A stretch of 64,000 nucleotides of DNA from Gnetum montanum (Eukaryota; Streptophyta; Gnetopsida; Gnetales; Gnetaceae): positions 1,587,819 to 1,651,818 of the forward strand of contig MNCI01004872.1 of the NCBI GenBank assembly GCA_015680685.1, in the 5' to 3' direction. A program made the translations under genes and the position numbers. The notes under the pieces are model-generated. The model searched no databases and was not told the DNA's origin. It was given only the letters and a program-made list of their open reading frames with translations. This document shows positions 11,424-23,900 of this stretch, piece by piece (position 1 is the stretch's first letter; every line of letters starts with the position of its first letter).

Positions 11424-12489
11424 TAGTGCCTAGGCGCATAATTGGGAGGAAGTCTTTTAGCAATCAAGTAGAAAAACTCTTATAGTTTTTTTGAAAGTTA
11501 GAGTATTTTCCAAATGCCTAAAATAGGAGGTCTAAGTGTGGATGGATCTTTGTTCAAGAATTGTGTACCTGAGCACACCTTGTGTATGGAAATAAACATG
11601 AGCTCTTTGATTCATCCTTACAACAGTTCAAATTTGTTTTCTTACACATTTTTTTTATTTTATTTTCTTATGCATTTATTTTATTTTATTTTATTTTATG
11701 CACTTTACATTTATGTTATTAGCACATCAATTTATTTTAATCAATTAAGCAAATCATTAAATTACACTCAATACGATCACTTTGAGCATGCGTGTAACAC
11801 TTGCTAACCCAACAACGATTAGCATTTGGTAATCCCAATAGTGTTGCACTGGTTTAGGATGTGTATGGCAAGTGAGAATGGATGCTGGTGTTAGGATTAG
11901 TTATAACTTAGTTAATGAGTAGCTAAGTTAAATTAGTCACTTAGTTACCTCTCTCCTTCCCTACTAGCATAGGACATAAAAACATAAAAGCTATAAAAAT
12001 AATATGCCTCAAGCTTACTTAACCATACAATCATGACATAAAGATAAGCTTGGAAAGACAATGATCAACTAACTTGTCCTTGTTCCATAAGGGCACATAA
12101 GCACTTAGTCCTTGGAATTCGATTGAATCATATGTGAAATGCTCGTATTCGTATGGTTGAGCGTAGGGGTACCTTGACATTCATCAGATAGGAAGTGGAC
12201 TAGCCATACCTTCTAGTCAAGTTATAAGCCTAATCATGGTGGTAATGTTGTATTGCCTCTAAGGGATAGATGCCAAAGGAAGAAAATCCCAAGGAACACT
12301 CTTAGATCACGAGCCAGATGCACCCTTCCATATCAATAAAGCATTCTTTTCTTTCTCTTTCTTCATTTTTCCTATTTTTTCTTTTATACATATTGTCGAA
12401 TATCACATATATTTTGCATTTTGTATATTTCATTCATACACATAATATCAAATATATCTTATATTTGATGTTTTCCATAAAATTTGGGG

Positions 12490-13260
12490 ATGAGATGTCA
12501 CACTTTCATAGTAATCCATTTCTCCTCCTAGATCCATTATTTCATCTTGTGCACATGGTGAGTGGCCTCCTCCATGGCTATCTCAATCCTTTGCTATAGG
12601 ATAGATGAACTCTCCCCTAGCGTTTTCTCCTCCATATCTACATCAAGATGTTGGGTTTCTCCCAGTGCCACCTCTGCACCACCTTGAGGTAGCGTAGCAT
12701 CCATAGCCACCTCCATCTATCTTTGTCTACTATAAATGGAGTTGCATGTCAAAAAAGGCACTCAATGTCATAGACACCAATCTAGCCATCATCTACAAGG
12801 CAAGAATTAGACTTAAGTATTACCCTAGCCATCAACACCACAAAGACACAAGAAAAAATCAAGGCATGTTCAACCTCTATCCCATGTGTAGGTATTGAAG
12901 GACTATTAAGTGAGCCTCTTATAGTTTCCACACATTCCTACTCTGAACGAAGAAATGCTCGATCAATTCCACTACATGCTACCACAGAGCAGGTAGTACT
13001 TATTTAGGCACTTGCCCACTTTTAGTTCATGATACTAGCCTAGTGAAGAAGGACTTTGCATCTTGCAAGCCTTTGATCATTGGTAGCACAACCTCTCTAA
13101 AGGCTAGCACATCCAAGACTCTCACTAGGGCTTCTTTTGTGAGGTCAATCTTGACCCCACAAAAGTGGTGTATTTTTTTTGCCAATTGGAAAAAAAATTG
13201 TTGTTGAATAGAGTAGGATCTCCCACCAACAAAGGGAGGAAATTTTCCCAATTAACATGC
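12490..13260 (-). pseudogene. Unrecognised degenerate coding-like sequence
   Basis: The minus strand shows protein-like stretches in changing frames. One open frame at 13027-13251 contains KIHHFCGVKIDLTKEALVRV followed by LDVLAFREVVLPM and GLQDAKSFFTRLVS. Further on, near 12600-12700, is an acidic run beginning MEVAMDATLPQGG. Regular residue use and hydrophobic spacing suggest former coding, but I do not recognise the family. It lies inside the Athila/Tat-like remnant on the opposite strand, so it could be a nested element's gag or a captured gene piece. Confidence 0.3.
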
Positions 13261-13541
13261 ATAACTAGGTCCCACAACTCTGGCATTCCCTGGAACCTCA
13301 TGCAAGAAGGTTATTTTTGTAATACATCCATTTGAATAAATTTTGTAATAAGGCACTCAAGTTTTGCAATTTTTTTATAACACACCTACTCAAATAAATT
13401 TTGTAATGTGGCACTTAAGTTTTGTCATGTTAGTCAATCTAGTCTTCCTCACCTCATGATTTTTGTAATTGAACTTTATCCATTTTGTACAATTTGAGGA
13501 TGCATTTTTGGTGAATTGTGGGGACATGAGGAAGTTTGATA

Positions 13542-14237
13542 TGTCCTTTGTCAAAACACTTAGTGCCAGTATACCTCTTACCTTAAGATTGATGAAAATT
13601 ATGGTAGTCAGTTGCTATATCGCATCTACGATAATTCATTTGCAATACTGTAGGCTAAGATATTATATCGTAAATATGATGTTGCAATTATAATAAACAT
13701 TGATAAATATAGTTCACCTACCATGTTTATAACAAATTTTGGTCTATTCCTAACCAAGCTCTTGCAATTTTATATCATGAATTCATAGTTATTTTGTGAT
13801 CTTAAATACTTGTATGACATCTTTATTCAAGTGAAGTATACCTAAACATGCTTCATGGATGATAATAAAAATCAAGATTATTTATAATCAATGCAACGTT
13901 TCACATAACATAAACTTATTTTCCATATGCACTTTACATTTCAATTGTTAGTTACATTTCTAATGTATTTTAGTATCTAACAGAATAAGTATGACTAATC
14001 TCAAGTGTTAAGTATCATTGTTTGGTAACCGAGTAGTAATATCATTTGTTTTGCCTAGTAACAGTTTACTTGGTAATGCTAGTAACAGCTGTATGAGCCC
14101 AAGATGTGAATAGAAGATTACGAATGAATTCTTATCATTACTAAGCTAGACTGTATTTACTTTTCATTATTTTCTAGTTAATTAGAATCAACATTCATGT
14201 TACAATGTTCTATTCTTACTACCTCAAAGCCAAATAA
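13542..14237 (+). repeat. Truncated second LTR of the Athila/Tat-like remnant
   Basis: It starts TGTCCTTTGTCAAAAC and aligns with about the first 700 bases of 3226-4170. A purine-rich stretch (GGGGACATGAGGAAG) precedes it at about 13520-13537, as expected of a 3' LTR. Similarity stops at about 14237, where a new TGTAGTGCCC end begins. Confidence 0.6.
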
Positions 14238-15639
14238 TGTAGTGCCCTATATTTGTACATGTGAACTTAGTACTTTATTAAATATTTAGACTTTAATTTT
14301 TTTAAAAGCTTATATATATTTGTAGATGTGCTTAATGCTTCTTAGTAATATGAAGACCTTTGTCTTGGTGACATAAGCAAGATTACTATTTATTTCTAAT
14401 TTTTGTCTATTTTTAATTATTTTAAGTTATATATATATAAGTACTGGATAAGTATTGCAAAGTTTAGCATTATTTTAGAATAATAATAGGAAATTGATGT
14501 GATGTGGATCCATGGTTTATTCTAATGTTTACTTAGAATTTTGAAATTATTGAATATTAAATTAATAAAATATGTCAAAATTTAAAGTTGTTGGGTCACA
14601 CTCAAATTTGGTGGACTAACTCAACTTTATACCTAGAGTATATATCTATAATTAGTTTTTAATTTGAGCCTTATATTTTGATATTTTTGTGTTAAACATT
14701 TAAAAATTTTATGGTGGGACGATATTTTACTTGATTCAATCAAAATATTAATTTCTTGCATAATAGTTATGACATATTTATTTTTGTTATGATCAACTCC
14801 GCCTATTAAAATGTTGGATAGATAAAAAGTTTAGTATCAATGATTTTTTCTAGATATATTATAGGAAATGTAAAAAATAGATGATTATCATCCTAGCCTT
14901 GTCCCAACAATCTGGAGTTAACTACATCAGTTCTTTTTTCATCATTCACTAGCTTTTTTCTATGCATTACATCTGGGAAATGCCCTAGCATATGCAAAAT
15001 CTAACAAAGAACTCATCCATGAGATTTGGCAAGATTTTACAATTAGCTAACAAACTAATGCTAACCCTCCTCCTTTTGTATCCTAGCTTGGGACCAACAT
15101 TGGCAGAGTTGAAATATGAAAAATAGTTAAAAGGCCAAAAATAAATTAGAAACCCTCATAGTTTATAAATTAAAAATGACATAGAAAAAGAAAAAAGGGT
15201 AGTGACATAAGAAAAGTCAATGTAGAATGGTTATGTATGCTCAATGACATGCTTATGATGACATTATTTTACTTATATGCAAATTTTGCACTTCATATTG
15301 ATGGATGAAAAAGGGACAAATGACTCATTTACTAGGGACCATGTGACTCTCTTGAGTGTTGACAATATCACATGTTCACTCTCTCATGAGAGCTTACTTG
15401 TTTAAGTCAAGTAGCAATGATGCCATGAATTAAAAAAAATATTTTTAAAGAAAGTGTTATCTACTCTTTCTCTATTATGTAAACGTTTTTTCACAAGTCT
15501 TTACCTAATCCTTAGGGTATTTTCCATCCTATAAATAGAGGGGATGTTTACTATCATTTTCACTTTTTCCAAGGAAGGGGAGACCATGCAAGTTGAAGGG
15601 ATGAGGAGTTTAGGAGAGGAGAGGGAAAGTGGTTGTTCC
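14238..15639 (+). repeat. 5' portion of another LTR-like sequence, cut by copia A
   Basis: The sequence begins TGTAGTGCCCTA, close to the TGTAACACCC start common in plant Ty3 LTRs. It interrupts the LTR to its left. A strong TATA box (15530-15538, in CCTATAAATAGAGGGG) lies 1.29 kb in, with a purine-rich leader after it. Copia A then splits it at 15640, and it resumes after the GTTCC duplication at 27678. No second copy or primer site was identified, so LTR identity is inferred from the ends and promoter only. Confidence 0.35.
15530..15538 (+). promoter_or_regulatory. TATA box in the interrupted LTR-like sequence
   Basis: TATAAATAG within CATCCTATAAATAGAGGGG is a near-ideal plant TATA context, sitting about 110 bases upstream of the copia A insertion point. 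Confidence 0.45.
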
Positions 15640-16817
15640 TATTGACCTTTTGGTACGTCAAAATGTTAAGGAAAATGGAGTAAAAGGATGTTTGTATGGT
15701 TGTGTGGTTGTTATGTTCGTAGGAAAAAGTACATGGAAAACCAAGATGAGATGACTAGGAATGAACTGGTGACCTGAAAGAAAAATGTCACCCATAAGGT
15801 CTTAATCAAACATGTAAGAATTCAAAGAATGTGGATAAAGACCAAATTACTTACAAGCAAAGTTAACACCATTGGAGCATGTAAATGTGAAAGATCATGA
15901 ATAAGGAATGATGAAATAAAAATGCAAAGGAAGCAAAGAAAGACATCTCTAAGAAATGGTAGATGTATTGGAAGAATTGAAGGTAGCACAGGAAAAGAAG
16001 TCTCTACAAAATAACATATGTCTTTCACAAGACAAAGATGTCTTTCTAGATTGAAGACTAATTATAGAAATACATATTTCACTAGAAAAAGATGCCTTCC
16101 TAGAATAGAGGCAAATTGCAGAAAGATGTCTTAGCTGGGAAGAAGACGTCTTCCATGACCGTTAACAAGCTATTGCATAAGTTCCAAGACGAATTTGAAA
16201 ACATAGTGGCTATAAGAAGATATCATTCTTATTGGAAAATATGTAAGCTTTTTCACAATCATTGTGTAATCATTTGAAAATCATTATAATCATTTTTTCT
16301 CCTCATTGTATTATCTTTTTTCTTATTGTAAAGTAAGTTTTATCTCAAGTACAAGGATCAGCAAACTAAGTTGCATTCATCCCTTGTAATTGTTGTTCTC
16401 TTCTACTGTCCTATGGGGTTGATGTGCTTCTTGTGGGAAGGAATCTTACTTGAGCTTGTTAGGATCCTACGGAATTGAGTGTTGGTGTAGCACCATAATT
16501 CTCTAGAGCAAAGCTCAATATTGTAAAGGTTTCAGGATCCTAGAAACCACATTCTAAGCTTGTCGAGACCTTGCGAGGTTGAATGGATTTGTATTGTCGA
16601 ATCACTTTGGAGTGGAGCTTAGAGCTTGTACAAGGTATGGTACCCTTCAAACCATGCTTGAGAACAACAAAGTCCAAAGGTATGCTTGTGAACTATCCTC
16701 CAAGTGTGGACTACCCAAGTTGGGTAACCATGTTCAATTTATTGTGTGTACTTTATTTAAATGAATTTTAATTTGGGAAACTTATTCAGCCCATATTTCT
16801 ACGTTCAATGATCCTAA
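15640..16817 (+). repeat. 5' LTR of copia A
   Basis: A 1.18-kb LTR matching 19979-20823 plus 27387-27672, and in reverse orientation the two LTRs of copia B. The family consensus ends appear to be TGTGGATCA...TGATCCACA, from the better-kept edges of copia B; here they have decayed to TATTGACC...TGATCCTAA. U3 holds many AAAGATGTCTTT-like words. Short open frames in 16579-16771 are LTR shadows, not genes. Confidence 0.85.
15940..16160 (+). repeat. U3 array of AAGA(CG/TG/CA)TCTT palindromes, copia A
   Basis: Repeated words such as AAAGACATCT, AAAGATGTCTTTC and AAAGATGCCTTCC end with the perfect 12-bp palindrome GAAGACGTCTTC at 16142-16153. The CG-containing form looks ancestral; TG and CA forms are its single-transition products. 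Equivalent arrays lie at 20270-20520, 21430-21720 and 26945-27240. Confidence 0.6.
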
Positions 16818-16819
16818 AG

Positions 16820-16830
16820 TGGTATCAGAT
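16820..16830 (+). other. Primer-binding site, initiator tRNA-Met type
   Basis: TGGTATCAGAT, two bases after the LTR end, matches the usual copia site TGGTATCAGAGC except at its last positions. Copia B has the perfect form at 26262-26273. Confidence 0.8.
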
Positions 16831-16867
16831 CCTTGTATGCTTCTGTCATTATCTTTAAGAGTGAATA

Positions 16868-18022
16868 ATGAAGGGGACATCTTATACAAAGACATCCATG
16901 TTCAATGGATTTGACTTTGCCTATTGGAAAGCTAGGATGCAAGGATTATTCAAATCTATGGAGTTCAAAGTTTGGAAGTCCATCCTTGAAGGCTACACAC
17001 CACTTGTTGACAACACAATAAAATTTATCAAGCTATAGAGCAAATGGACACAAGAAGAAAAAGATAAGTTCATGTTTGATTCTAAAGCAAAAAATTGTTT
17101 AGATTGTGTTTTGAACAAATTTAAATTTAATAGAGTAGATAGTTGTAAAATAGCTAAAGAAATTTGCGTAACTTGAGAGGCTACTTATGAGGGAACTTCA
17201 ATAGTTAAGCAATCTAAGCTCTTGGTTTTGTAAAGTGAGTAGGATAATCTTAAAATGAGAGGAGAGAAAATAAATGATTATTTCTATAGAGAAAATGATC
17301 TTGTTGTGGCTATTAGAGGTACTGGTAAAGATTTACATGAAATTAATATCATATTTAAAATGATTAGAACTCTCCAACTAGAATTTAGACCAAAGGTCAC
17401 AACCATGGAGGAGATTAGAGACTTTTCTATTTTGAAATTCAAATAGCTTCAAAGTGCTCTTATTACTTATGAAATGAACCTCATAGAAAAAGGGGGTATT
17501 CAGGAAAAACCCATAGTCCTTAAATCATCCTTGAAAGAAAAGGAACCTATTGAACAAGATATAGGTAGTGAAGAGAAGATAGATATTTTATCTTAACTTG
17601 CTTATTCAACTTATTAATTTCCAAACTTTTTGAACTCCCTAAACTGATTAATTTCCAATCTTACCAAAGAACTCTTAGACCTAAGAGCTAAGAATGAAAA
17701 ACTAACCTTGTCTCATGAGAAGGCTAAAGTGGAAATTGCATATGTAAAACTTGTGAATGAAAGGTTGGTTGAAGGGAAATAATTACTTTATATGATCTTA
17801 GGATAAGAAATAATTCTACATGATAAAAGTGATTTGGGATGTTGTACACAAGACAAATCATCTACACCAACTCCATTCCAACCCAAGGCTACTCCAAAGA
17901 TTAAAGAATCAATGGGCACTACATCTCAAACTAGAGCAACTTCTAGGTCTGATCGCTTTAACTACTATAGGAAAGTAAGATGTTATTATTGTCATAAATT
18001 TGGGCATAAGAAATGGAAGTGA
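16868..18022 (+). pseudogene. Copia gag remnant with UBN2 capsid and zinc knuckle
   Basis: The start MKGTSYTKTSMFNGFDFAYW carries the copia gag opening (..F.G..Y..W...M). WKSILEGYTPLVDNT, KFMFDSKAKN and EEATYEGTS-like blocks follow. Around 17255-17446 a frame reads KINDYFYRENDLVVAIRGTG and then RTLQLEFRPKVTTMEEI. The end has a CCHC-type knuckle, CYYCHKFGHKKWK, with the last Cys replaced by TGA. It would be the structural shell protein and bind RNA. Several stops break it. Copia B's gag at 25079-26221 aligns with it. Confidence 0.8.
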
Positions 18023-19978
18023 AATTTCAAATATTATCACATGAGCACTTGGTCATATCAAGGACTCCTTGGTCTTATTTGAATGTTCCTACAAAGGAGT
18101 TTTTGAAGGTTAAAAAGGATAGGCAAAAAAATTAGAGAGAAGTAAAGAAATATTGGACAACTCAAAAGAACAAGGGAGTTCAAAAATTTTGGAGAATCAA
18201 TAGGGAGGAACTTAAGAATGAGAAGACACTATCTAGCCAATTTGTCAAAGGGGGCCAAGCCTTGAAAATTGAAGAAGTTTGTGCAAGAAGAGAAACCTTG
18301 AAAGAGGAATCTCATTCTCTTATACTCTAGGCACCCTAATTCTTAATTGTAAGTAAGGTAAGTTTTTATTTCCTTTCTTGCTCAATATCATGTTAGTATT
18401 TAATTTGGAAAGACTAAATTATGTTGATGTGTGGGATGTTAGCTTTAGTATTCTACAAGTTTTAAGATAAGTGCTTACAAGAGAAGATATTTGATACTTT
18501 TAGAATATTTTAAATTATGGTTATCTCTTGTGAGCATGATGTGATTAATCTTATAATTGAATGAAATTTTGTGGTACTTGTAAAATTTTAAAAGTTTTTA
18601 TTGAAAAATCATCTTTTGATATATTAGTTTCAAGTGATATAAAATCCATGCATAAATTTCATGAATTGATAAGGTTTTCGCCTTGAGATATGGTTTTGTT
18701 TTGAAATCATAAAGTCAAATTTATTTTGGAAGATTTTTGCTATATTATAATTGAAGAATTTGAATTAGTACCTTCAGTGCAATTCATGAATCTTCTAAGA
18801 AAAGTATCATTGCAAAAGGAATCATTATGAAGTACTACTAATAAGAGACTCTAGTCTCCACACTTGATCTTATTATTTATTTGTAAAGATTGTACTTGAT
18901 GAGAAAAGAACAAGTTGATCCAAAAGGACCCAAATGGAGCATTAGAATTTGCATATATATAGGGGGAGCTTGTACTTAATCTAAGAGGCCATTAGTGTAG
19001 GGGATCTTTTGAGGCTTACTCAAGTAGTAAAACTTCACATCTCAACTTACCCTTAGCTAAAAATGAGCAAGGAAGAGCATATTCATCTGGTAATGTTGTA
19101 AAAGAGGACATTTATTAACTCCTTATCTAAAGATAAACTTTTATGGTGAAGGCTCTTGATGTTTATATGTTATATAAAGTAACCTATGAGCTCTATTTAT
19201 TATCTGACCTTCTATATGTTGTGAATATATCTTGTTAAGTACCTAAGGCCCTTATTGCAAATATGAATTGAGACATACTAGAATAGGTGTTCATGATCTC
19301 TTTTGGTAAGATATGAGGTATATCCATATGTTTTTTTTGGCCTTTAACATGATTATCATATATTAGTATATGAATCTTCTTTTGGATAAAATGTTGACTG
19401 GTTATGTTTGGTCTTTTAATATATTCAGCATGATTAGAGTTAAAATTTAAATATGCATGGTTTAAAATCTCTTACCATGAACTTGCTATTAGATTGTTGA
19501 TCTTTTCAAAAGAATGTTGGATGAGTCTAGAATCATGGTAGACAAATTATTGAAAGGCTTGGATTGGCTATGCTTCTTATTGTGAATAGATGAAGGATTG
19601 CTCTTGATAAAAACTAGTTTTACTTCATTAGACCTATGAAATTAATGAGATGTGTACTCTTCAACTAGTTCTCTTACAAAATGATTTTATGTCATGCACA
19701 TTTATATCATGAAACATTTTTGCAAGTGTTTAGATTGTTTTGGGTGCTATCCATATAGAGGGAGAGATTTATGTAATAATGATTATGCTCATTATGCAAT
19801 GGCTCTTTATAACTATATGTTTTTGTCCTAAAATGATAAATCTTTAAGATACAAGTTTATATGCATCATCATTTTTGGTCATGTCCAAAAAGGGGGAGAA
19901 GTAGCTTATGTATTGTGACATTGTGATAATGACTAATCCATTTTGTTAAGTTTTGGACATTACCAAAAAGAGGAAGAT
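18023..19978. other. Copia A interior beyond gag: no pol recognised
   Basis: In a full copia element, protease, integrase and RT would follow here. I saw none of their motifs. A stretch near 18480-18680 is conserved, in reverse complement, with 24760-24960 of copia B, so it is a genuine family component. The purine tract AAAAAGAGGAAGA at 19963-19976 directly before the 3' LTR is a good polypurine tract. Confidence 0.55.
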
Positions 19979-20823
19979 TTTTGACCTTTAGTATGTCAAA
20001 ATGTTAAAAAAACTGAAGTACAAGGATGTTTGTATGGTTGTGTGGTTGTTGTGTTTGTAGGACAACATACATGGGAAACCAAGATGAGATGACGAGGAAT
20101 AACTAATGAGCTCAAAGAAAAAGGTCATCCACAAGGTCTCAAGTGAACATGCAAGAATTCAAAGAACATGGACAAAGACCAAAAAACTTACAAGTAAAAT
20201 TAACATCATTGGATCATGTAGGAGTGCAAGATCATGGAGAAGGAATGAAGAAATCAAAATGCAATGGAAGCAAAGAAAGACATCTCCAAGAAACAGTAGA
20301 CATCTTGGAAGAATTAAAAGTAGCATAGGCAAATATGTCTCTACAAAATAATAGATGTCTTTCATCATACAAAGACATCTTTCACTAGACAAAGATATCT
20401 TCCCAGCATGAGGGGTAGTTATAGAAAGATGCCTTTTACTAGACAAAGATGTCTTTCCAAATTAGAGGCTAGATGCAGAAAGATGTCTCAGCCATGAAGA
20501 TGATGTCTTCCATGACTATTAACTAGCTATTGCACAAGTTCTAAGATGAATTTGGAAACATAGTGGCTATAAGAAGACATCATTCTTATTGGAAAAGGTA
20601 TAAGATTTTGTACAATCATTGTGTAATCATTTGACAATCATTGTAATCATTGTTTCTTCTCATTATATTATCTTTTATCTATTTTAAAGTGAGCTATACC
20701 TCAAGTAAAAGGATTAGCAAACTAAGTTTCATTCATCCCTTGTAATTATTTTTCTCTTCTATTTCCCTATTGGGTTGATGTGCTTCTTGTAGGAAGGCAT
20801 CTTGCTTGAGCTTGTTGGGATCC
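19979..20823 (+). repeat. 3' LTR of copia A, left part
   Basis: Aligns with the first roughly 850 bases of 15640-16817 and stops at GGGATCC, where copia B is inserted. The remainder of the LTR is at 27387-27672. About 65 bases present in the 5' LTR between the two parts are missing. Confidence 0.85.
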
Positions 20824-21860
20824 TATGGNCCCCAAATTGAACCTTTTAAACAAACAAACTGTACACATGAATTTACATGGTTTTCCAAGTTTTATACTCT
20901 ACTCTCAAAGGGTAGATTGCAAGCACACCTCTGGACTTTGTTACTCTTAAAATGTGGTTGAAAGGTCCACACCATGTACATTCTTCAAGCCCTACTTTGA
21001 AGTGTTGTACCATGACACAAATCACTCAATTCCACAAGATCTCATCAAGCTTTGAAATGTGGTTTTAAGGCTTCCACAACCTTTACAATCTTGTGCTTCA
21101 CACTAGAGTATTGTACCATAGCATCAACAACTTAATCTTGTAGGATCCTGACAAGCTCAAGCACGTCAACCTTGTAAGCCAATAAGACCAAGAATTATAA
21201 GGGACAATTACAACTTAGTTTGTTGATCCTTGTATAGTTAGGTATAGCACACTTTACAATTCCAAAATAATAAAACAATGAGAAGTAATAGATAATTCAA
21301 TGATTAAAAATGATTGTACAATGAATACAACAAGGCTTGCACATTTCCCAATGACATAAAGTCTTCTTATAGCTTCTATGTTTCTAAATCCATTTTGAAA
21401 CTCATGCAATAGCTAGCTAATGATCAATAATGATCATGGGAGACGTCTTTCTCATGCCTAAGATGTCTTCTAGAATTTGCCTCTAATACTGGGAACACGT
21501 CTTTGTTTCCTAAAAGATGTCTTTCTGAATTCTCCATCTTTGAAGATGTCTTTATGAACTTGGTCTAAATTCTATAAAGATGTCATTGCCTCATAAAAGA
21601 CATATTTGTCTAAGAAATATGTCTTGCTATTTTTGAATATTTCTTTGTTTGATTTCACTCCAATTCTACCAAGACATCTGATGCTTCCCAGAGACATCTT
21701 TCTTCACTTTTTTTGCATGATTAATCCTTCATTCCTTGTCCATAACCTTGCTCAATCCAAGTTCTTATCCTTCAAGCACAACAACTACACACACATATAC
21801 AAATAAACTTTCTTTCCATTTATCTTAATGTTTTGACATACAAAAAACAAAAGGTCTACA
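20824..21860 (-). repeat. 3' LTR of copia B
   Basis: Reads on the minus strand from TGTAGACCTTTTG at 21860 and matches 26276-27386 closely, for example around GGGTAGATTGCAAGCACACC. Its far end carries the ambiguous base at 20829. Confidence 0.85.
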
Positions 21861-21875
21861 ATCTCCCCATTTTTG
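21861..21875 (-). other. Polypurine tract of copia B
   Basis: The minus strand reads AAAAATGGGGAGAT directly before the 3' LTR start, the position that primes plus-strand cDNA. Confidence 0.6.
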
Positions 21876-22979
21876 GTAATGTCCAAAACTTAAGAAAATG
21901 TGTTAGAATTGTCCCAATAACTACCTAATAATAGTGAATAATAGTGCAAAATACTTCTCCCCCTTTTTGGACATAACCAAAAAGGTTAAATCGGTAGAGA
22001 TAAATAAAATAATCATCATAAAAGATATTCTATGAAAATCATAAAGACATAGAAATTCCTATGGCATCTAGCTATGAGGATAAGCATGGAAGGATAGGTA
22101 AAAAGCATAAGAAAAAGCAATAGACCACATAGAGATAACTAGAAAACATACCATCCATTCATAACTATATGCAAACTATTTTACATCAAACTATCTAGAA
22201 GCACCTTAGAGTACAATTAACCACAGATTAATCACATATGTGCAAAGTCTCAAAATTACATATGTGAATGCTAAAAAAATGTCTCATCCTTTTTTATCAT
22301 CAAAAGTAGAGAACAAATAACCTGAATTATTCATATTAGTAGCAACCTTAGAATTAGAGTCCACCACTGCTTGAGATTGCTGATAAGTATTCTCCTCATC
22401 ATCATCATTGCTGATGCTTGAATGGCTAGAGTTTTGAGTGTTCTCATCAAAGGACTCAACCCACTACATTAGAGCCCACCTAGGATGAAGCTTCACTTGA
22501 AATTGAGAGGAAGCTGGTGGAGTTGGTGGCTTTTGAATTGGAACCCATTGGGAAATGATCCCAAAGATGCTCTCCATACCTCATTACTTAAAAGAGCTAG
22601 GAGCATCAACATGAGATGCAGTAGTAGAAGTCGGAGGGACTAGAACATGGTTTTTTGGTTGTTGCATGGAAGCATGGTGCTCCCCTTGACCACTATTTGG
22701 GGATGCCCTTGGCTCAAAATCTAACTTTATCCCTAAGTCATAAGTGCATGATGGGCCTATTGCTAAAGAATGGCATGAAGGAATAGGAGCATCCTCCCCA
22801 TTGTTAGGAGTGATGACCTTCTCAAATACCTACCCATTGGAGGAAGCAGGAATCCCAACTTTAGCCAAACTATTACACAAGTCAAAGAGGTTCCTTCCAA
22901 AATTTCTAATGCCTCTAGCAAGGGGTCAAAATAGTTTGTTTAGAGAAAAATTGATTTGAGCTTCAGAGGATTTCAATCT
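21876..22979. other. Copia B interior, no clear coding
   Basis: Contains short plus- and minus-strand frames with no family signal. The minus strand has Ser/Pro-rich stretches that could be the C-terminal tail of the ORF remnant at 22980-23900. Confidence 0.35.
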
Positions 22980-23900
22980 TCTTAATTGTGGAAAGGCTTA
23001 TTTGGCTTCAAAGGGCTAGTGTTGGATCCTGCTTCTATCACATGAGAAGAACTCCTCTTCTTAGCATACTCACTAGGACTCTGCTTGCCTTTAAGCAAAG
23101 GCAACTTTGGGATAGGTACACTACTATGAAGGACTAATAGGCTGATGATGTAGGTGTTTCCAAAGATTCTCTCCTTGGCATAGAGACTCAAAATGTCTCA
23201 ACAAAATGTGTGTCCTAGAACTAATGGTAGTCCTACAAAAAAGAAATATAGTACAAAACCCTAGGATGGCAGAAAATAACTATAACTACCTCCCTTCACC
23301 ATTATGTTATAGAAAAAAATAAGTGACAAGGTGGATGCATTAGGAGTCATATTTCTCCACTCAATATGATCATTATCAAATGTCATATTTGTCCCAAATA
23401 AAACATCACAAAATTCATCATGAGCTATGGGCATTATACCATTCATATAAATGTCATACATAGACTCTATGGTAACTCTAAAGACATATAAACTAGAAAC
23501 ATCTAGAAGTGAATTTTCAATTTGAGGAGAGACTTAAACAACAATCCCACCAATAGTGGATGTGAATGCTCCAACAATAGCATTAGAAATGAAACTATTA
23601 TAGTAGAATTCACAAATTAACACTTCAGGGATAAGAAAATTCATAGAAATGAAAGATGTCCAGTTTAGAAGCTTGAAATAATCCAATAGAGCTTGTTATC
23701 TATGTAGTGGAAAATTAAGAAAATTCTTAGAAACAATGGTAGTGGTTCTTGTAGTTTCAAACTTGTGCTGAGTGTCTGTACTGCGAAACTAGGATGTGTA
23801 TGAAGGAAACACACTACAAGAACTTCCTCTTGCATCTTTCATGGATAGATTTCTAGACATAGTAACCTTCTTGTGAACCATCTCTACCTACAATACTATG
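22980..23900 (-). pseudogene. Extra ORF remnant, possibly env-like / plant transposon-protein type
   Basis: A minus-strand frame with a few stops starts MVHKKVTMSRNLSMKDARG. It includes EFYYNSFISN, an MYDIYMNGIMPIAHDEF block with a conserved-looking H..W-type segment (NDHIEWRNMT), SLIFFYNIMVKGGS, and a Lys/Ser-rich C-terminus (KGKQSPSEYAKKRSSS). The order (N)EFY.N, then L.......W, then NLLP.GS is what I associate with the extra ORF found downstream of pol or gag in some plant LTR elements, often called env-like. That link is memory-based and weak. Membrane segments are not convincing, so I would not call it an envelope protein. Confidence 0.3.

Larger units (their letters stand above)
11190..12186 (+). 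mobile_element. Solo LTR of the 34402-45905 Ty3 family, GATAG duplication
   Basis: This 997-bp sequence starts TGATGAGAG and ends ATTCATCA. It is flanked on both sides by GATAG (11185-11189 and 12187-12191), a perfect 5-bp target-site duplication. It aligns along its length, in opposite orientation, with the two LTRs at 34402-35387 and 45009-45905. Shared parts include the U3 palindrome array, a CCTATAAATA TATA box and the 3' stretch ending in GGGGTACCT. No primer site follows, so an entire element once inserted here and was reduced to one LTR by recombination between its LTRs. Confidence 0.9.
3226..14237 (+). mobile_element. Athila/Tat-like Ty3 element remnant, heavily interrupted
   Basis: Two related direct repeats (3226-4170 and 13542-14237) start with the same TGTCC-type end. 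The left copy is followed at once by a tRNA-Asp-type primer site, then gag and protease traces in the plus direction. That is the order expected of an Athila/Tat-like Ty3 element. RT, RNase H and integrase were not found between 7.1 and 13.5 kb. Instead that interval holds a solo LTR of another family and two non-LTR-like tails. The right repeat is truncated where a different LTR-like sequence starts at 14238. It remains possible that the two repeats belong to two separate insertions. Confidence 0.5.

Noticed and set aside
16579-16771. Two overlapping plus-strand frames
   Set aside because: Both lie inside the copia A 5' LTR; related frames appear in the other LTR copies with breaks.
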